DNA of 64,000 nucleotides from the NCBI GenBank assembly GCA_015057165.1, contig SVEY01000012.1, forward strand, positions 1 to 64,000, written 5' to 3'. Source of the DNA: Lachnospiraceae bacterium (GTDB lineage Bacteria; Bacillota; Clostridia; Lachnospirales; Lachnospiraceae). Position 1 is the stretch's first letter; each line of letters opens with the position of its first letter. The position numbers and the translations under genes are program-made. The notes under the pieces were generated by a model that saw only the letters and a program-made list of their open reading frames with translations, made no database searches and had not been told where the DNA came from. Shown here piece after piece: positions 27,031 through 36,205 of the stretch.

Positions 27031-28413
27031 CTATTCACCAGTTGCAGCCTTAATCATAATAGCATTCTCAATTCTCTTCTTCTGAAGCTTGCAACCAACA
27101 TCATAATTCTCTAATATACTTCCCTTAAAGTTATATGAATTAGCAGCACAACCGCCACTACAATAGAACCTGGCAAAGCACTTTCTACATTCTTCTTTTG
27201 CATATACATTGCAGGATTTAAACTCACTTTGAAGTTCAGTATTCTTAATACCTGTATCAACATTTCCCATAAGAAAATCTGTATCCCCAACAAATTGATG
27301 ACAAGGATACAAATCGCCTATAGGCGTTACTGCTAGATATTCTGTTCCTGAGCCACATCCACTAAGTCTCTTGTATACGCAAGGTCCACCTTCTAAATCA
27401 ATCATGAAATGGAAGAAATTAAACTCTCTATCTGTTCCATGACGTTCTACCATTTCTTTAGCCAAATTATCATATTCTTCATATAATTTTGGCAAATCTT
27501 CTTCTCTAATGGCATAATCATCTGTATCCTTTGCAACAACTGGTTCTACAGATATCTGCTTAAAACCAAGGTCTGCCAGATGAAGTACATCCTTGGAAAA
27601 ATCAAGATTGTTATGAGTAAATGTTCCTCTCACATAATACTTCTCTTGATTTCTACTATCAGCGAACTTAATAAACTTAGGAACAATAAGATCATAGCTT
27701 CCATCTCCACTTGGAAATGGTCGCATCATGTCATGAATCTCTTTTCTACCATCTATAGAAAGGACTACATTGTCCATATTCTCATTAGCAAATTCCATTA
27801 TCTCATCATTAAGAAGGACTCCATTGGTTGTAAGGGTAAATCTAAAATGCTTGTTACTTTTTTCTTCTATGCTTCGACCATACTTAACTAAGTCTTTTAC
27901 AACCTGAAAATTCATTAATGGTTCGCCACCAAAGAAATCAACTTCCAGATTCTTTCTGCTGCCAGAATTAGCTACGAGAAAATCAAGGGCTTTCTTACCG
28001 ACTTCATAGCTCATTAACTCTCTTTTGCCTTTGTATTCTCCTTCTTCTGCAAAGCAATACTTACAAGCCAGATTACAATCATGAGCAATATGAAGACATA
28101 ACGCCTTAACAACAGTTGGTCTGTCCTTATATGAGTTTATAGGCTTCTCATATATATCTTCTGTAAATAATTCATTATTATCTTTTAATTCTTTAATCTC
28201 TCCAAGTATTTCCATCAACTCATCTTGTATATCAGAATACTTAGGATACTTAATTATAAAACCTTCTATTATTTCTTCATCAGACATATTGGTTGATAAA
28301 TTATCTTCTATATACCCTATCATGTCATATGAAGTATCATCCACAAGGTGAACAGCACCAGAATTAACGTCTAATACTATGTTGTAACCATTGTTTTTAT
28401 ATTGATGTATCAT
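27031..28413 (-). CDS. scfB: SCIFF peptide radical SAM maturase
   Basis: 460-aa radical-SAM/SPASM peptide-modifying enzyme. An N-terminal peptide-recognition-like region of about 90 residues precedes the SAM cluster Cys113, Cys117 and Cys120 (CNLACKYC). The C-terminal SPASM/Twitch cysteines are seen in CGSGTEYLAV, YPCHQF, CNVYAKEECRKC and FYCSGGCAAN. Characterised relatives form a thioether crosslink (Cys to Thr) in the SCIFF peptide, which is encoded 142 bp upstream here. AGGAAAG precedes the ATG. Confidence 0.95.
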   Translation of the reverse strand: MIHQYKNNGYNIVLDVNSGAVHLVDDTSYDMIGYIEDNLSTNMSDEEIIEGFIIKYPKYSDIQDELMEILGEIKELKDNNELFTEDIYEKPINSYKDRPTVVKALCLHIAHDCNLACKYCFAEEGEYKGKRELMSYEVGKKALDFLVANSGSRKNLEVDFFGGEPLMNFQVVKDLVKYGRSIEEKSNKHFRFTLTTNGVLLNDEIMEFANENMDNVVLSIDGRKEIHDMMRPFPSGDGSYDLIVPKFIKFADSRNQEKYYVRGTFTHNNLDFSKDVLHLADLGFKQISVEPVVAKDTDDYAIREEDLPKLYEEYDNLAKEMVERHGTDREFNFFHFMIDLEGGPCVYKRLSGCGSGTEYLAVTPIGDLYPCHQFVGDTDFLMGNVDTGIKNTELQSEFKSCNVYAKEECRKCFARFYCSGGCAANSYNFKGSILENYDVGCKLQKKRIENAIMIKAATGE

Positions 28414-28474
28414 TATTTTTCTTTCCTAAAATAGTATAAATCCTGTGTTAGTTTAATATTATATTAAATAGCAC

Positions 28475-28524
28475 AAAAACCGACCGAGCATATGTATATC
28501 ACATAACACATAGTGCATCGGTCA
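28475..28524 (-). terminator. Attenuator-like hairpin between scfA and scfB
   Basis: On the minus strand GACCGATGCACTATG can pair, with small bulges, with CATATGCTCGGTC and is followed by GGTTTTTG. Its position in the scfA-scfB gap suggests partial termination, giving more peptide than enzyme. Imperfect stem. Confidence 0.6.
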
Positions 28525-28555
28525 GTTCTTTAAATAATCGTCCTAGAATAACAGA

Positions 28556-28702
28556 TTATTTATTCTTACTCTCACAGCTCTGGTTACCTACAGTACAACT
28601 TGTCTTACAAGCTGATTGACAAGATGTCTGGCACTCGCCACAACCGCCTTTTTTGATAGTATTTGAAAGCTTCTTTGTATTAAGTGTCTTAATATGTTTC
28701 AT
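28556..28702 (-). CDS. scfA: SCIFF ribosomal peptide precursor (six cysteines in forty-five)
   Basis: 48-aa peptide on the minus strand, shorter than most gene finders report. It starts MKHIKTLNTKKL, and its Cys are at 21, 24, 28, 32, 36 and 43 (GGCGECQTSC... then ACKTSC... and QSCESKNK). This is the defining six-Cys SCIFF pattern. AAGGAGAG is 7 bases before the ATG. It has its own extended -10 promoter, and its maturase gene lies downstream. Biological role of the mature peptide is unknown in the family. Confidence 0.95.
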   Translation of the reverse strand: MKHIKTLNTKKLSNTIKKGGCGECQTSCQSACKTSCTVGNQSCESKNK

Positions 28703-28745
28703 AATATCTCTCCTTATTAAAAAGCATTTTTTCACATCTTATGAG

Positions 28746-28774
28746 ATTATATCACAATTAAACCTATTTATAAA
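28746..28774 (-). promoter_or_regulatory. Promoter of the scf operon
   Basis: Extended -10 TGATATAAT (hexamer 28746-28751) with a weak -35 TTTATA (28769-28774), 17-bp spacing, 44 bp upstream of scfA. Confidence 0.65.
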
Positions 28775-28776
28775 GG

Positions 28777-28805
28777 TTTTCATCAAGTATTTTTTGTGCT
28801 ATTAT
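28777..28805 (+). promoter_or_regulatory. Putative promoter of the DHH-MoxR operon, possibly leaderless
   Basis: TTTTCA (28777-28782) and TATTAT (28800-28805), 17 bp apart. The ATG follows only 6 bases after the -10 and there is no ribosome site, so transcription would start at or next to the start codon. It overlaps the divergent scf promoter region. Confidence 0.5.
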
Positions 28806-28811
28806 CATCAT

Positions 28812-29795
28812 ATGTTTACGAAAGAATTATTAGAACACTTCAAGACAAAACAAGTATTTATACACACACATGACTTCCCTGATCCAGATGCATTTGCCAG
28901 TGCATACGGTCTTCAGAATTTGCTTAGTCATTATGATATTGATTCAGTAATCTGTTATGGCGGTGTAATTGAACGATTAAGTCTAATTCAAATGCTTAAA
29001 GTATTCAACATAGAAGCAAGCCCAAGAACAGACTACGAAAACGAATTTTTTAATGCTGTAAATATACTAGTTGATTCTCAGATCAACAATGCCAACATCG
29101 TTTTTAACTGTGGGGAGGATGTATATTGTATAGATCACCATCCTGTTTTCTCGAAAGCTGATTATAAATGGCAGGACATAAGACAAGTTGGTGCTTGTGC
29201 AAGCATCATTATATCCTACTTCGTTGAATCTAGAATCAAAATGTCTAGAGACGTTGCTTCTGCACTATGTTATGGACTCAAAATGGATACTAATGATTTC
29301 AACAGAGGATGCACGAAATTCGACATTGAAATGTTTAATGAAGTATTTGATTACTGTGACTATGAACAGGTTACTTATATCAATCAGAATCAATTGGTTC
29401 TAGATGATTTCAAAGCATTTAAGGCTGCTATTAATAATATTAAAACCGTTGACGAATTTGGCTTTGCTTATATTCCATTTCAATGTCCATCTACTCTTGT
29501 TGCGATTATTTCAGACTTTCTTTTATCAACAGAAGAAGTGAAAATTTCAGTTGTATTCTCAAAGCTAGATGATGTTGTTAAATTCTCAATAAGAAGTGAA
29601 GACAGCAATGTACACGTGGGAAACCTTATAAGAATAGCACTAAAAGACATTGGAAACGGTGGTGGTCATCCAACAATGGCCGGTGGTATAATATATAAGA
29701 AATATCTGGATAAAATAGATAATTTAGAAGAAACTGTAATTAATCTATTTACAAACGCATACAAAGAATGGAGAAAGAAGGATCATGACAAATGA
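28812..29795 (+). CDS. DHH-family phosphoesterase (NrnA-like)
   Basis: 327 aa. The frame is open from 28653, but the hydrophobic extra N-terminus is not expected in this family and overlaps scfA, so the ATG at 28812 is chosen. Metal-binding motifs: HTHDFPDPDA at 18-27, a mid-domain Asp, CIDHH at 106-110 and the C-terminal DHHA1 signature GNGGGHPTMAGG. Relatives degrade short oligonucleotides or cyclic di-AMP products. Its stop overlaps the moxR start by 11 bases. Confidence 0.85.
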   Translation: MFTKELLEHFKTKQVFIHTHDFPDPDAFASAYGLQNLLSHYDIDSVICYGGVIERLSLIQMLKVFNIEASPRTDYENEFFNAVNILVDSQINNANIVFNCGEDVYCIDHHPVFSKADYKWQDIRQVGACASIIISYFVESRIKMSRDVASALCYGLKMDTNDFNRGCTKFDIEMFNEVFDYCDYEQVTYINQNQLVLDDFKAFKAAINNIKTVDEFGFAYIPFQCPSTLVAIISDFLLSTEEVKISVVFSKLDDVVKFSIRSEDSNVHVGNLIRIALKDIGNGGGHPTMAGGIIYKKYLDKIDNLEETVINLFTNAYKEWRKKDHDK

Positions 29796-30720
29796 GACCA
29801 CTTCACAAATCATATATGAAATCAAAAAAGTAATTCATGGCAAAGATGATGTTATAAAAAATGTCCTTGCCACCATTCTCGCAGGCGGACATGTCCTGCT
29901 AGAAGACATCCCTGGTGTTGGCAAAACAACTCTTGCTGTGGCATTTTCTAAAGCATTATCCCTATCTTATCGTCGTGTCCAATTTACACCTGATGTTCTT
30001 CCCAGCGATCTGGTTGGATTCCAAATATATGATAAAAAGACAGGTAACTTTAGATTCCAGGAAGGTAGCATATATACCAACCTGTTTCTTGCTGACGAAA
30101 TCAATAGAACATCTCCTAAGACTCAATCTGCACTCCTTGAAGTAATGGAAGAGAGACAAGTTACCGTTGAAGGAGTTATGAGAAAGGTTCCAAATCCTTT
30201 CTTCGTAATTGCAACTCAAAATCCATTTGGCTCATCTGGAACCCAACGACTTCCTGACTCACAATTAGATCGTTTCATGACGTGTCTTACAATGGGATAT
30301 CCTAATCATCAGGATGCAATTAATGTCTTAAAAGGCAACTCAAGAGAAGACCTGTCAGATATATCTCCTATAGCTGATTCAGACATGATAAATAAAATGC
30401 AAAAGGAAGTTCAAAATCTCTATGTGGACGATTGTATATATGACTACGTGGTAACCATTAGTGAAGAGACTAGAAATCATCCTTCATTATCCCTTGGCCT
30501 AAGCCCTAGAGGAAGTATTGCCATACTTCAGATGGCTAAAGCAAATGCATATCTTAATAATCGAAGTTATGTAATACCGGAAGATATACATGATATATTC
30601 CTGATTGTGTCAAAACACAGAATCAAACAGACAACTCAAAGCATTGCGGCAAGTGAAGATATTGATACTCTTCTAAAAAACTTGCTAAGTGATGTACCAC
30701 AGCCAAAAATCAATAAGTAA
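29785..30720 (+). CDS. MoxR-family AAA+ ATPase
   Basis: 311 aa. Walker A GVGKTT at 44-49, Walker B LFLADEINR, sensor 1 VIATQNPFG and sensor 2 region GLSPRGSIAILQMAKA. MoxR proteins act as chaperone-like ATPases with partner genes. Here a DUF58 and a transglutaminase gene follow at once, the classic MoxR-DUF58-TgpA arrangement. Overlaps the DHH gene upstream, so it is coupled. Confidence 0.93.
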   Translation: MTNETTSQIIYEIKKVIHGKDDVIKNVLATILAGGHVLLEDIPGVGKTTLAVAFSKALSLSYRRVQFTPDVLPSDLVGFQIYDKKTGNFRFQEGSIYTNLFLADEINRTSPKTQSALLEVMEERQVTVEGVMRKVPNPFFVIATQNPFGSSGTQRLPDSQLDRFMTCLTMGYPNHQDAINVLKGNSREDLSDISPIADSDMINKMQKEVQNLYVDDCIYDYVVTISEETRNHPSLSLGLSPRGSIAILQMAKANAYLNNRSYVIPEDIHDIFLIVSKHRIKQTTQSIAASEDIDTLLKNLLSDVPQPKINK

Positions 30721-30723
30721 TAT

Positions 30724-31809
30724 ATGAAAAGAAGAAATATACCATATCAAATAACATATATATTAGAGATTATTCTTGTACTCTTAGGTGCCATATTCTA
30801 CAGGCAGCCACTTCTATCAGTACTTTTACTTCTCCTTGTCTTATTACCTGTAATTTCTATATTTATCACAAAATACGAATTCAAAAAACTAAGGGTAAAT
30901 GCTTCTATAAAAAGAATAAATGCTTTTCAAAATGGCATTATTAATGTTGAAATATCAGCAACATACGAAGGTATAATTCCGCTCCTAAATTGCATGATAG
31001 ACATGACATACGAGAACCTGTTCTATCCTCATAAAAAGCCTCAGGAATTTGTATTTCATGCAGATAAGAAAAAGAAAAACGAATTCTTATTACCCTTTTC
31101 TGTAACAAAAGCCGGAATGTTCATCCTTAAAGCAGATAGATTAAATGTCACAGACTATCTACATCTGTATACATTTACAAGGCCAATCGATATACAAATT
31201 GAAGTTCCAATACTTCCGGATGATATAGAGGTTCCTTCTTATGACAAGAGACGTGTTATAGCATCTAAAAAGGAAGGTGATCCTACAGAAATCACTACAA
31301 TAGGTGGAGAAAAAACACGTGACACAAAACAAATCAGAGAATATCGCTCTGGGGACAGTATAAAAGATATTCACTGGAAATTAAGTGCCAAGACAGATGA
31401 ACTAATGGTAAAAGAATACGAAGAAATAAAAGAACTCTATTATCTGGTCTTTCCCATTCTTTCATCAGATTTCAATACAGTTGATTATGAGAATATGAAA
31501 GTTGATGTTGATTTATCAAAAGACACTTTGCAAAAAACTTTAGAAGTATTTCTATCAATCGGGAAAGATTTAATTAAAGAGAAAGAACCTTTCTCTGTTC
31601 TAATTTATAACAGCTTAGATGACACATTTTCAATGAAAATAGTAACTGAAGAAAACGAATTATATGAGGCGCTATATGAATTATACCGCGTCGATACAAA
31701 AGGTTATGACGGAGCATACAAACGTTTTACTGAAAAGTTCAAAGAAAGCACAGAAGGTATAATTCTTATAGAAGACGGCAAGGTTACAAGAAAGGAAATC
31801 TGTGAATAA
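30724..31809 (+). CDS. DUF58 membrane protein
   Basis: 361 aa. Two N-terminal membrane segments (about 8-50) are followed by a beta-rich region and the DUF58 core KTRDTKQIREYRSGDSIKDIHWKLSAKTDEL (split motif near 197-227, with conserved RxYxxGDxxxxIxW residues). The C-terminal part may be von Willebrand A-like. Family members form a membrane complex with MoxR and a transglutaminase; exact function unknown. The start is 3 bp after the moxR stop, and the stop overlaps the next gene by 8 bases. Confidence 0.88.
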   Translation: MKRRNIPYQITYILEIILVLLGAIFYRQPLLSVLLLLLVLLPVISIFITKYEFKKLRVNASIKRINAFQNGIINVEISATYEGIIPLLNCMIDMTYENLFYPHKKPQEFVFHADKKKKNEFLLPFSVTKAGMFILKADRLNVTDYLHLYTFTRPIDIQIEVPILPDDIEVPSYDKRRVIASKKEGDPTEITTIGGEKTRDTKQIREYRSGDSIKDIHWKLSAKTDELMVKEYEEIKELYYLVFPILSSDFNTVDYENMKVDVDLSKDTLQKTLEVFLSIGKDLIKEKEPFSVLIYNSLDDTFSMKIVTEENELYEALYELYRVDTKGYDGAYKRFTEKFKESTEGIILIEDGKVTRKEICE

Positions 31810-34393
31810 AAGGCAGCAAAGAAAAGAAGAAAAAGCACGAATACATGACCAAAACGTGTATGGAATCGCCTTACTTGACATCAAGAAAGATTCAAGTGAC
31901 AACAGGCTTTTCCTTTGTTTGGTACGCGCAATTTTACTGTTTCTTGCTGTATATGGAACAATTATTGGTCTGGCAGCATCATTCGACCTCCCCATATCTC
32001 ATATAGTTGTTGCTCCTAGCCTTTTTATTCTATCACTCTTTTCGTCTTTCATATACTATAACAAAATCACTTTCTATAGTGGCTATGTTATTGTATTTAT
32101 AATTCTAATTATAATGGCATTTGCATTCTATATGTATATTAATTCAGGTTTTCAAGCCTTTCTTAATGAAGTAATCAGCAGATACGAAACGTTTTTTAGT
32201 ATAGTATCAGGTCGCGTTGCCGAGGAGCAGATTGCTGATCGTACAGTCTCTGTAAGTGCTATGTTAATATTTGTAGGGGGAGTATTCTCTATATTTTTTA
32301 ATATAACCATTTCCGGATATATGGATCTTCCTATGACTTTCATTGTATCATTTCTTCCACTCCAGATTGCATTTTACATAGATATTGTTCCTCCTATGAT
32401 ATATCTTGTTATGCTTCTTTCGGTATATATATCGGTTGCTATTCTAGGGCGAAGTGGTCACTATACTCTTCCCTATAAATACAAGAAAGACATACCATAC
32501 GGCCGAAAAAGGAAGAAAAACAGAGACGAACATTTCTATCATGCAAGTGGACGTGGCATGCTAAAAATGATGGGCATAAGTGTTGTTCTATCAACTATAA
32601 TAATGCTTCTTGTGGGAGGAACTTTTAATACAGATTTCTCTACAAAAAAAATATCAAATTCAGTAAAAGATATCACAGATAAATATGTAAAAACTGTTGT
32701 TGTAAGCGGTATTACGTCTTTATTTAATCGTTACGACGCTGTAGGCGGACTCTCAAAAGGTCAACTAGGAGGAATAAGAAGTGTTAATCCCGATTATCAA
32801 ACCGACTTAATCGTTGAATATGTTCCATACAGCAAAGACGACATATATCTAAAAGCGTATACAGGCGTACGTTACGAACACAACCGTTTCTACAATACAT
32901 TAGACAATTCCCCATCTTCTAATGCCGATGCAATAATAATGGGGGATAATTATATACTTCAAGATGCTAACAATAATACACCTTACTATAAAATGCGTAT
33001 TGAAAATGTTAATGCTGACAATACATATGGTTATCAACCCTATATACCCGTATTAACAACAATAAATGGTAGCCCTGCAAAAACCGGTATAAGCCCTTTT
33101 AGGAGTATTTATTATAATGATGCAATCCATTTACTGTCAACAAATCCAAAAGACAATACATATGAAACAATCTTTACTCCGATTACAGGAAATGAAAAAT
33201 ATACTATAAAAGACCTTGAAAATGCAAATTCCAATAACGATATGAACTCTTCTTTAATCTTAGATAAATATAAGACACTTTACTTATCTTATCCTTCATA
33301 TCTTAATGATACTCTTGCAAATATATGTAACGAAGCAAATCTTACATCAGAAGAATTCGATTCATACGATTCTGATAAAAGATCAATTATGATTGCAGAA
33401 GCACTAAAAAGATTCTATGAAAACAAATTTAATTACACTATGACACCGGGTGCAACACCTGTAGACTCTGATGTGGTTGAACATTTTCTAACAAAGAATA
33501 GAAATGGGTTCTGCGCACACTTTGCGTCGTCTGCAACACTTATTCTTAGATATATGAATATACCCGCAAGATATTGCGAAGGATATTTGCTTTCTTATGG
33601 CAATACTACTTCTAACACAAAAATAAGTGATGATATTAATGGGTGGGTCAATAATGGTACACCTCTTTCTGATAATGTCACTAACTCTATTGGTGTCTAC
33701 AGAGCAGAACTTTCAGATGCCAATGCACACGCATGGCTGGAAATATATCTAGAAGACTACGGCTGGGTTCCCTATGAAATGACTCCTCCTGCCAAAGAAT
33801 CAGAAAGCGGCTCTTCAAACATCGGATTTTGGGGTGTATTTGCCAGATTATTTAATCCGACAGAACGACTAATTGATGATACAGATGGAAATTCCATCCA
33901 AAACGATTTGTCTGATACATTATCCGACACTCTAACGACTAACCCATTAAATGACTCTTCATCAGGTTCAATCATGGGAATAATCAAACAATTTGTAAGT
34001 AGTGTTGGATATCTATTTCTTCCATTTTTTTGGATGATTATTGTAATTATAATAATTCTTATTATATGGTTAGCTGGAAAAAGAGCTGTCAACATAATAA
34101 GAATAAAGAACTATATAAAAAAGAAGGAGTATAATAAAGCACTTCTTCTTGAATACAGACTAGCACTTGCCAAGTGGAAAAAGAAAAAACTGATTACGTC
34201 TGATAATCCCTCTGTCAGGGAAGTTGAAGAAAGCCTTATTAAACATTTGAAATCAGATGGCAAAAACAATATAAAACTAAACGAAGAAGAAATAAAGAAG
34301 CTAATGAACGCAGTCTACTTAGCCGCCTTTTCCGAAAAAGGAATCACAAAAGAAATCTATTATGAAAGCCATAAAATGTTCTCTCTAATATAG
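31802..34393 (+). CDS. TgpA-type membrane transglutaminase-like protein
   Basis: 863 aa, GTG start. Six or so N-terminal membrane segments (to about residue 275) precede a large outside part with a transglutaminase core: Cys in RNGFCAHFASSATL (about 560-573), His in ANAHAWLEIY and, in the Asp position, WVPYEMTP with Glu instead of Asp. One further membrane segment (about 740-765) is followed by a cytoplasmic tail of about 100 residues. Third gene of the MoxR-DUF58-TgpA set. Protein or wall-peptide crosslinking or proteolysis is inferred from the family. Ends 16 bp from the convergent tetR-like gene. Confidence 0.9.
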   Translation: MNKRQQRKEEKARIHDQNVYGIALLDIKKDSSDNRLFLCLVRAILLFLAVYGTIIGLAASFDLPISHIVVAPSLFILSLFSSFIYYNKITFYSGYVIVFIILIIMAFAFYMYINSGFQAFLNEVISRYETFFSIVSGRVAEEQIADRTVSVSAMLIFVGGVFSIFFNITISGYMDLPMTFIVSFLPLQIAFYIDIVPPMIYLVMLLSVYISVAILGRSGHYTLPYKYKKDIPYGRKRKKNRDEHFYHASGRGMLKMMGISVVLSTIIMLLVGGTFNTDFSTKKISNSVKDITDKYVKTVVVSGITSLFNRYDAVGGLSKGQLGGIRSVNPDYQTDLIVEYVPYSKDDIYLKAYTGVRYEHNRFYNTLDNSPSSNADAIIMGDNYILQDANNNTPYYKMRIENVNADNTYGYQPYIPVLTTINGSPAKTGISPFRSIYYNDAIHLLSTNPKDNTYETIFTPITGNEKYTIKDLENANSNNDMNSSLILDKYKTLYLSYPSYLNDTLANICNEANLTSEEFDSYDSDKRSIMIAEALKRFYENKFNYTMTPGATPVDSDVVEHFLTKNRNGFCAHFASSATLILRYMNIPARYCEGYLLSYGNTTSNTKISDDINGWVNNGTPLSDNVTNSIGVYRAELSDANAHAWLEIYLEDYGWVPYEMTPPAKESESGSSNIGFWGVFARLFNPTERLIDDTDGNSIQNDLSDTLSDTLTTNPLNDSSSGSIMGIIKQFVSSVGYLFLPFFWMIIVIIIILIIWLAGKRAVNIIRIKNYIKKKEYNKALLLEYRLALAKWKKKKLITSDNPSVREVEESLIKHLKSDGKNNIKLNEEEIKKLMNAVYLAAFSEKGITKEIYYESHKMFSLI

Positions 34394-34409
34394 GAGACAA
34401 AACATTACT

Positions 34410-35027
34410 TTATAGAATATTCATAATACAGCTTCTTGTTATATTATATATTGACTGATATACAAAATCCACTTCCGCTTCCTTCATTGCGTTTCGCTGT
34501 TTATCCGTCACCACTGCGTAGGGATAGATTCCGAACATAAATGGAAAGAAAATATATATAAAACTCTTAATATCCGAAGATGACATATCAGGGCAGAATT
34601 TCTCAAGAATCAATTCAATATTCTCTATCGACTTACCATATGCTCTCTTAAAGGAGGTTAGAAGTTCCGGACGACTGTTTGCTTCCATATCGTAATTGTT
34701 CATAGAAAGAAGCTTAAGGAGTTGCTCTCTTCTTGCAAGAGATGCGGCAATTCTGTCTGATAGCTCTTCTTTGCTCAACTCATCTTCCTCACCTCGTATA
34801 TCTTCTAACTCTTCATTCCATCGTATGTATTCCTTCTCAAACAGCGCAAGAAATATTTCTTCCTTTGTCTGAAAATAATTATATATAGATGTTCTTGTAA
34901 AGGATGTCACATTTCCAATCTCTTTTATAGTGATATCCTTAAAACTCATTGTCTGATACAACTTCTCGCAGGCATTAATAATCTCTTCTCTTCGTGCCTG
35001 TGTTAATTCCTTTGAACCCTTAGGCAT
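34410..35027 (-). CDS. TetR-family repressor
   Basis: 205 aa. N-terminal helix-turn-helix: ITIKEIGNVTSFTRTSIYNYFQTKEEIFLALFEKE (about 32-67, with the family's YxxFxxKEE pattern). The C-terminal half should bind a small ligand. It is co-transcribed with the aldo-keto reductase gene (3-bp gap) and most likely represses that promoter at the two 13-bp palindromes at 36108-36154. Confidence 0.92.
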   Translation of the reverse strand: MPKGSKELTQARREEIINACEKLYQTMSFKDITIKEIGNVTSFTRTSIYNYFQTKEEIFLALFEKEYIRWNEELEDIRGEEDELSKEELSDRIAASLARREQLLKLLSMNNYDMEANSRPELLTSFKRAYGKSIENIELILEKFCPDMSSSDIKSFIYIFFPFMFGIYPYAVVTDKQRNAMKEAEVDFVYQSIYNITRSCIMNIL

Positions 35028-35030
35028 AGT

Positions 35031-36080
35031 TTATCCTTTCTTAATCTTCTGGTCTCCCGTAGTCCATACGTGCTTGGCATTTGCGTCACTTTTCTTATTC
35101 TGCGCCATCACACCTGCAAGAGGATGTGGCACATAAGGTTCTTCAAGGTATAATATATCTTCCTCACTAAGTTCTAACTCCACAGCTTTTACCGCTCCTT
35201 CTATGTGGTGAAGCTTAGTCGCCCCTACAACAGGTGATGTGACCTTAGTAAGAAGCCACGCAAGTGATACTTCCGTCATTGATACATTATACTTATCAGC
35301 AATTTCCTCTACACGAGAAATAATTGCCGAGTCAGCTGTGGCAGTTGGATCATACTTAAACTTGGCATAACTGTCTTCTTTTGCCCTCTTCGTATTACCG
35401 TCTTTCGGCTTTCTTGAAAGCCTTCCACTTGCCAAGGCACTATACGGCGTAAGAGCAATATTCTCTTCTTCGCAGTACGGCACCATCTCCCTTTCTTCTT
35501 CTCGAAAGATTAGATTATAGTGACCTTGAATAGATACGAATCGCTCAAAGCCTTCCTTATCAGCTAATGCATTTGCCTTGGCAAGCTGCCATGCGAAGCA
35601 ATTGGAGATACCGATATACCTTGCCTTTCCTGCCTTAACTATACGGTTTAGCCCATCCATTATATCATAAATCGGCGTATTGTAGTCCCACATATGATAA
35701 ATGTATAAATCCACATAGTCCATACCAAGATTACTAAGGCTTGTATCAATCATATTTTCAATATGCTGCTGCCCGCTGATTCCGCTTTCTATCTCTTCTA
35801 TTGTTCTTGGGAGGAATTTCGTGGCAACCACTACATCTTCGCGCTTAGCAAAGTCTCTAAGAGCCCTGCCCACATACTGCTCACTGGTACCGCTCTGATA
35901 CCCGATTGCCGTATCAAAGAAATTCACTCCCAGTTCCAATCCTCTTTTGATTATATCTCTACTGTGTTTTTCATCAATTGTCCAGCTATGCTGACCTCTC
36001 GACGAATCGCCAAACCCCATGCATCCCATACAGATACGGGATACATTAAGGTCAGAATTACCAAGCTTAGTGTACTTCAT
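35031..36080 (-). CDS. Aldo/keto reductase
   Basis: 349 aa. NAD(P)H-dependent oxidoreductase with a TIM barrel. Catalytic Asp in NFFDTAIGYQSGTSEQ with Tyr next in the motif, Lys in VVVATKF and His in DLYIYHMWD. The C-terminal cofactor motif reads TSPVVGATKLHHIEG. The frame extends to a TTG at 36098, but GGGAGGAG at 36091-36098 is the ribosome site for the ATG at 36080. First gene of a two-gene operon with its repressor. Substrate unknown; a detoxification role would fit the inducible layout. Confidence 0.9.
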   Translation of the reverse strand: MKYTKLGNSDLNVSRICMGCMGFGDSSRGQHSWTIDEKHSRDIIKRGLELGVNFFDTAIGYQSGTSEQYVGRALRDFAKREDVVVATKFLPRTIEEIESGISGQQHIENMIDTSLSNLGMDYVDLYIYHMWDYNTPIYDIMDGLNRIVKAGKARYIGISNCFAWQLAKANALADKEGFERFVSIQGHYNLIFREEEREMVPYCEEENIALTPYSALASGRLSRKPKDGNTKRAKEDSYAKFKYDPTATADSAIISRVEEIADKYNVSMTEVSLAWLLTKVTSPVVGATKLHHIEGAVKAVELELSEEDILYLEEPYVPHPLAGVMAQNKKSDANAKHVWTTGDQKIKKG

Positions 36081-36107
36081 AATGCTTACTCCTCCCAAAA
36101 TCTATTC

Positions 36108-36155
36108 TGACTCCGTGTCAAAATGAATTATACACCCATTCTGACGCAGTGTCAA
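36108..36155 (-). promoter_or_regulatory. Consensus promoter with two TetR-type operators
   Basis: Perfect hexamers TTGACA (36150-36155) and TATAAT (36127-36132) are 17 bp apart. Two near-identical imperfect palindromes, TGACGCAGTGTCA (36142-36154, over the -35) and TGACTCCGTGTCA (36108-36120, just after the start point), are 34 bp apart. Each is preceded by ATTC. This fits repression by the operon's own TetR protein. Confidence 0.85.
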
Positions 36156-36165
36156 TATATAATGT

Positions 36166-36192
36166 AAAAAAGAGAGCTCCCTTTAAGGAGCT
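36166..36192 (-). terminator. Terminator upstream of the aldo/keto reductase promoter
   Basis: AGCTCC-ttaaag-GGAGCT stem followed by CTCTTTTTT on the minus strand. It ends transcripts coming from the mrp/pseudogene side. Confidence 0.75.
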
Positions 36193-36205
36193 TCCTTTCT
36201 AATAG

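Noticed and set aside
28653..28811. Upstream extension of the DHH protein as a membrane anchor
   Set aside because: It overlaps scfA on the other strand, is rich in Phe/Ile from AT bias and has no ribosome site.
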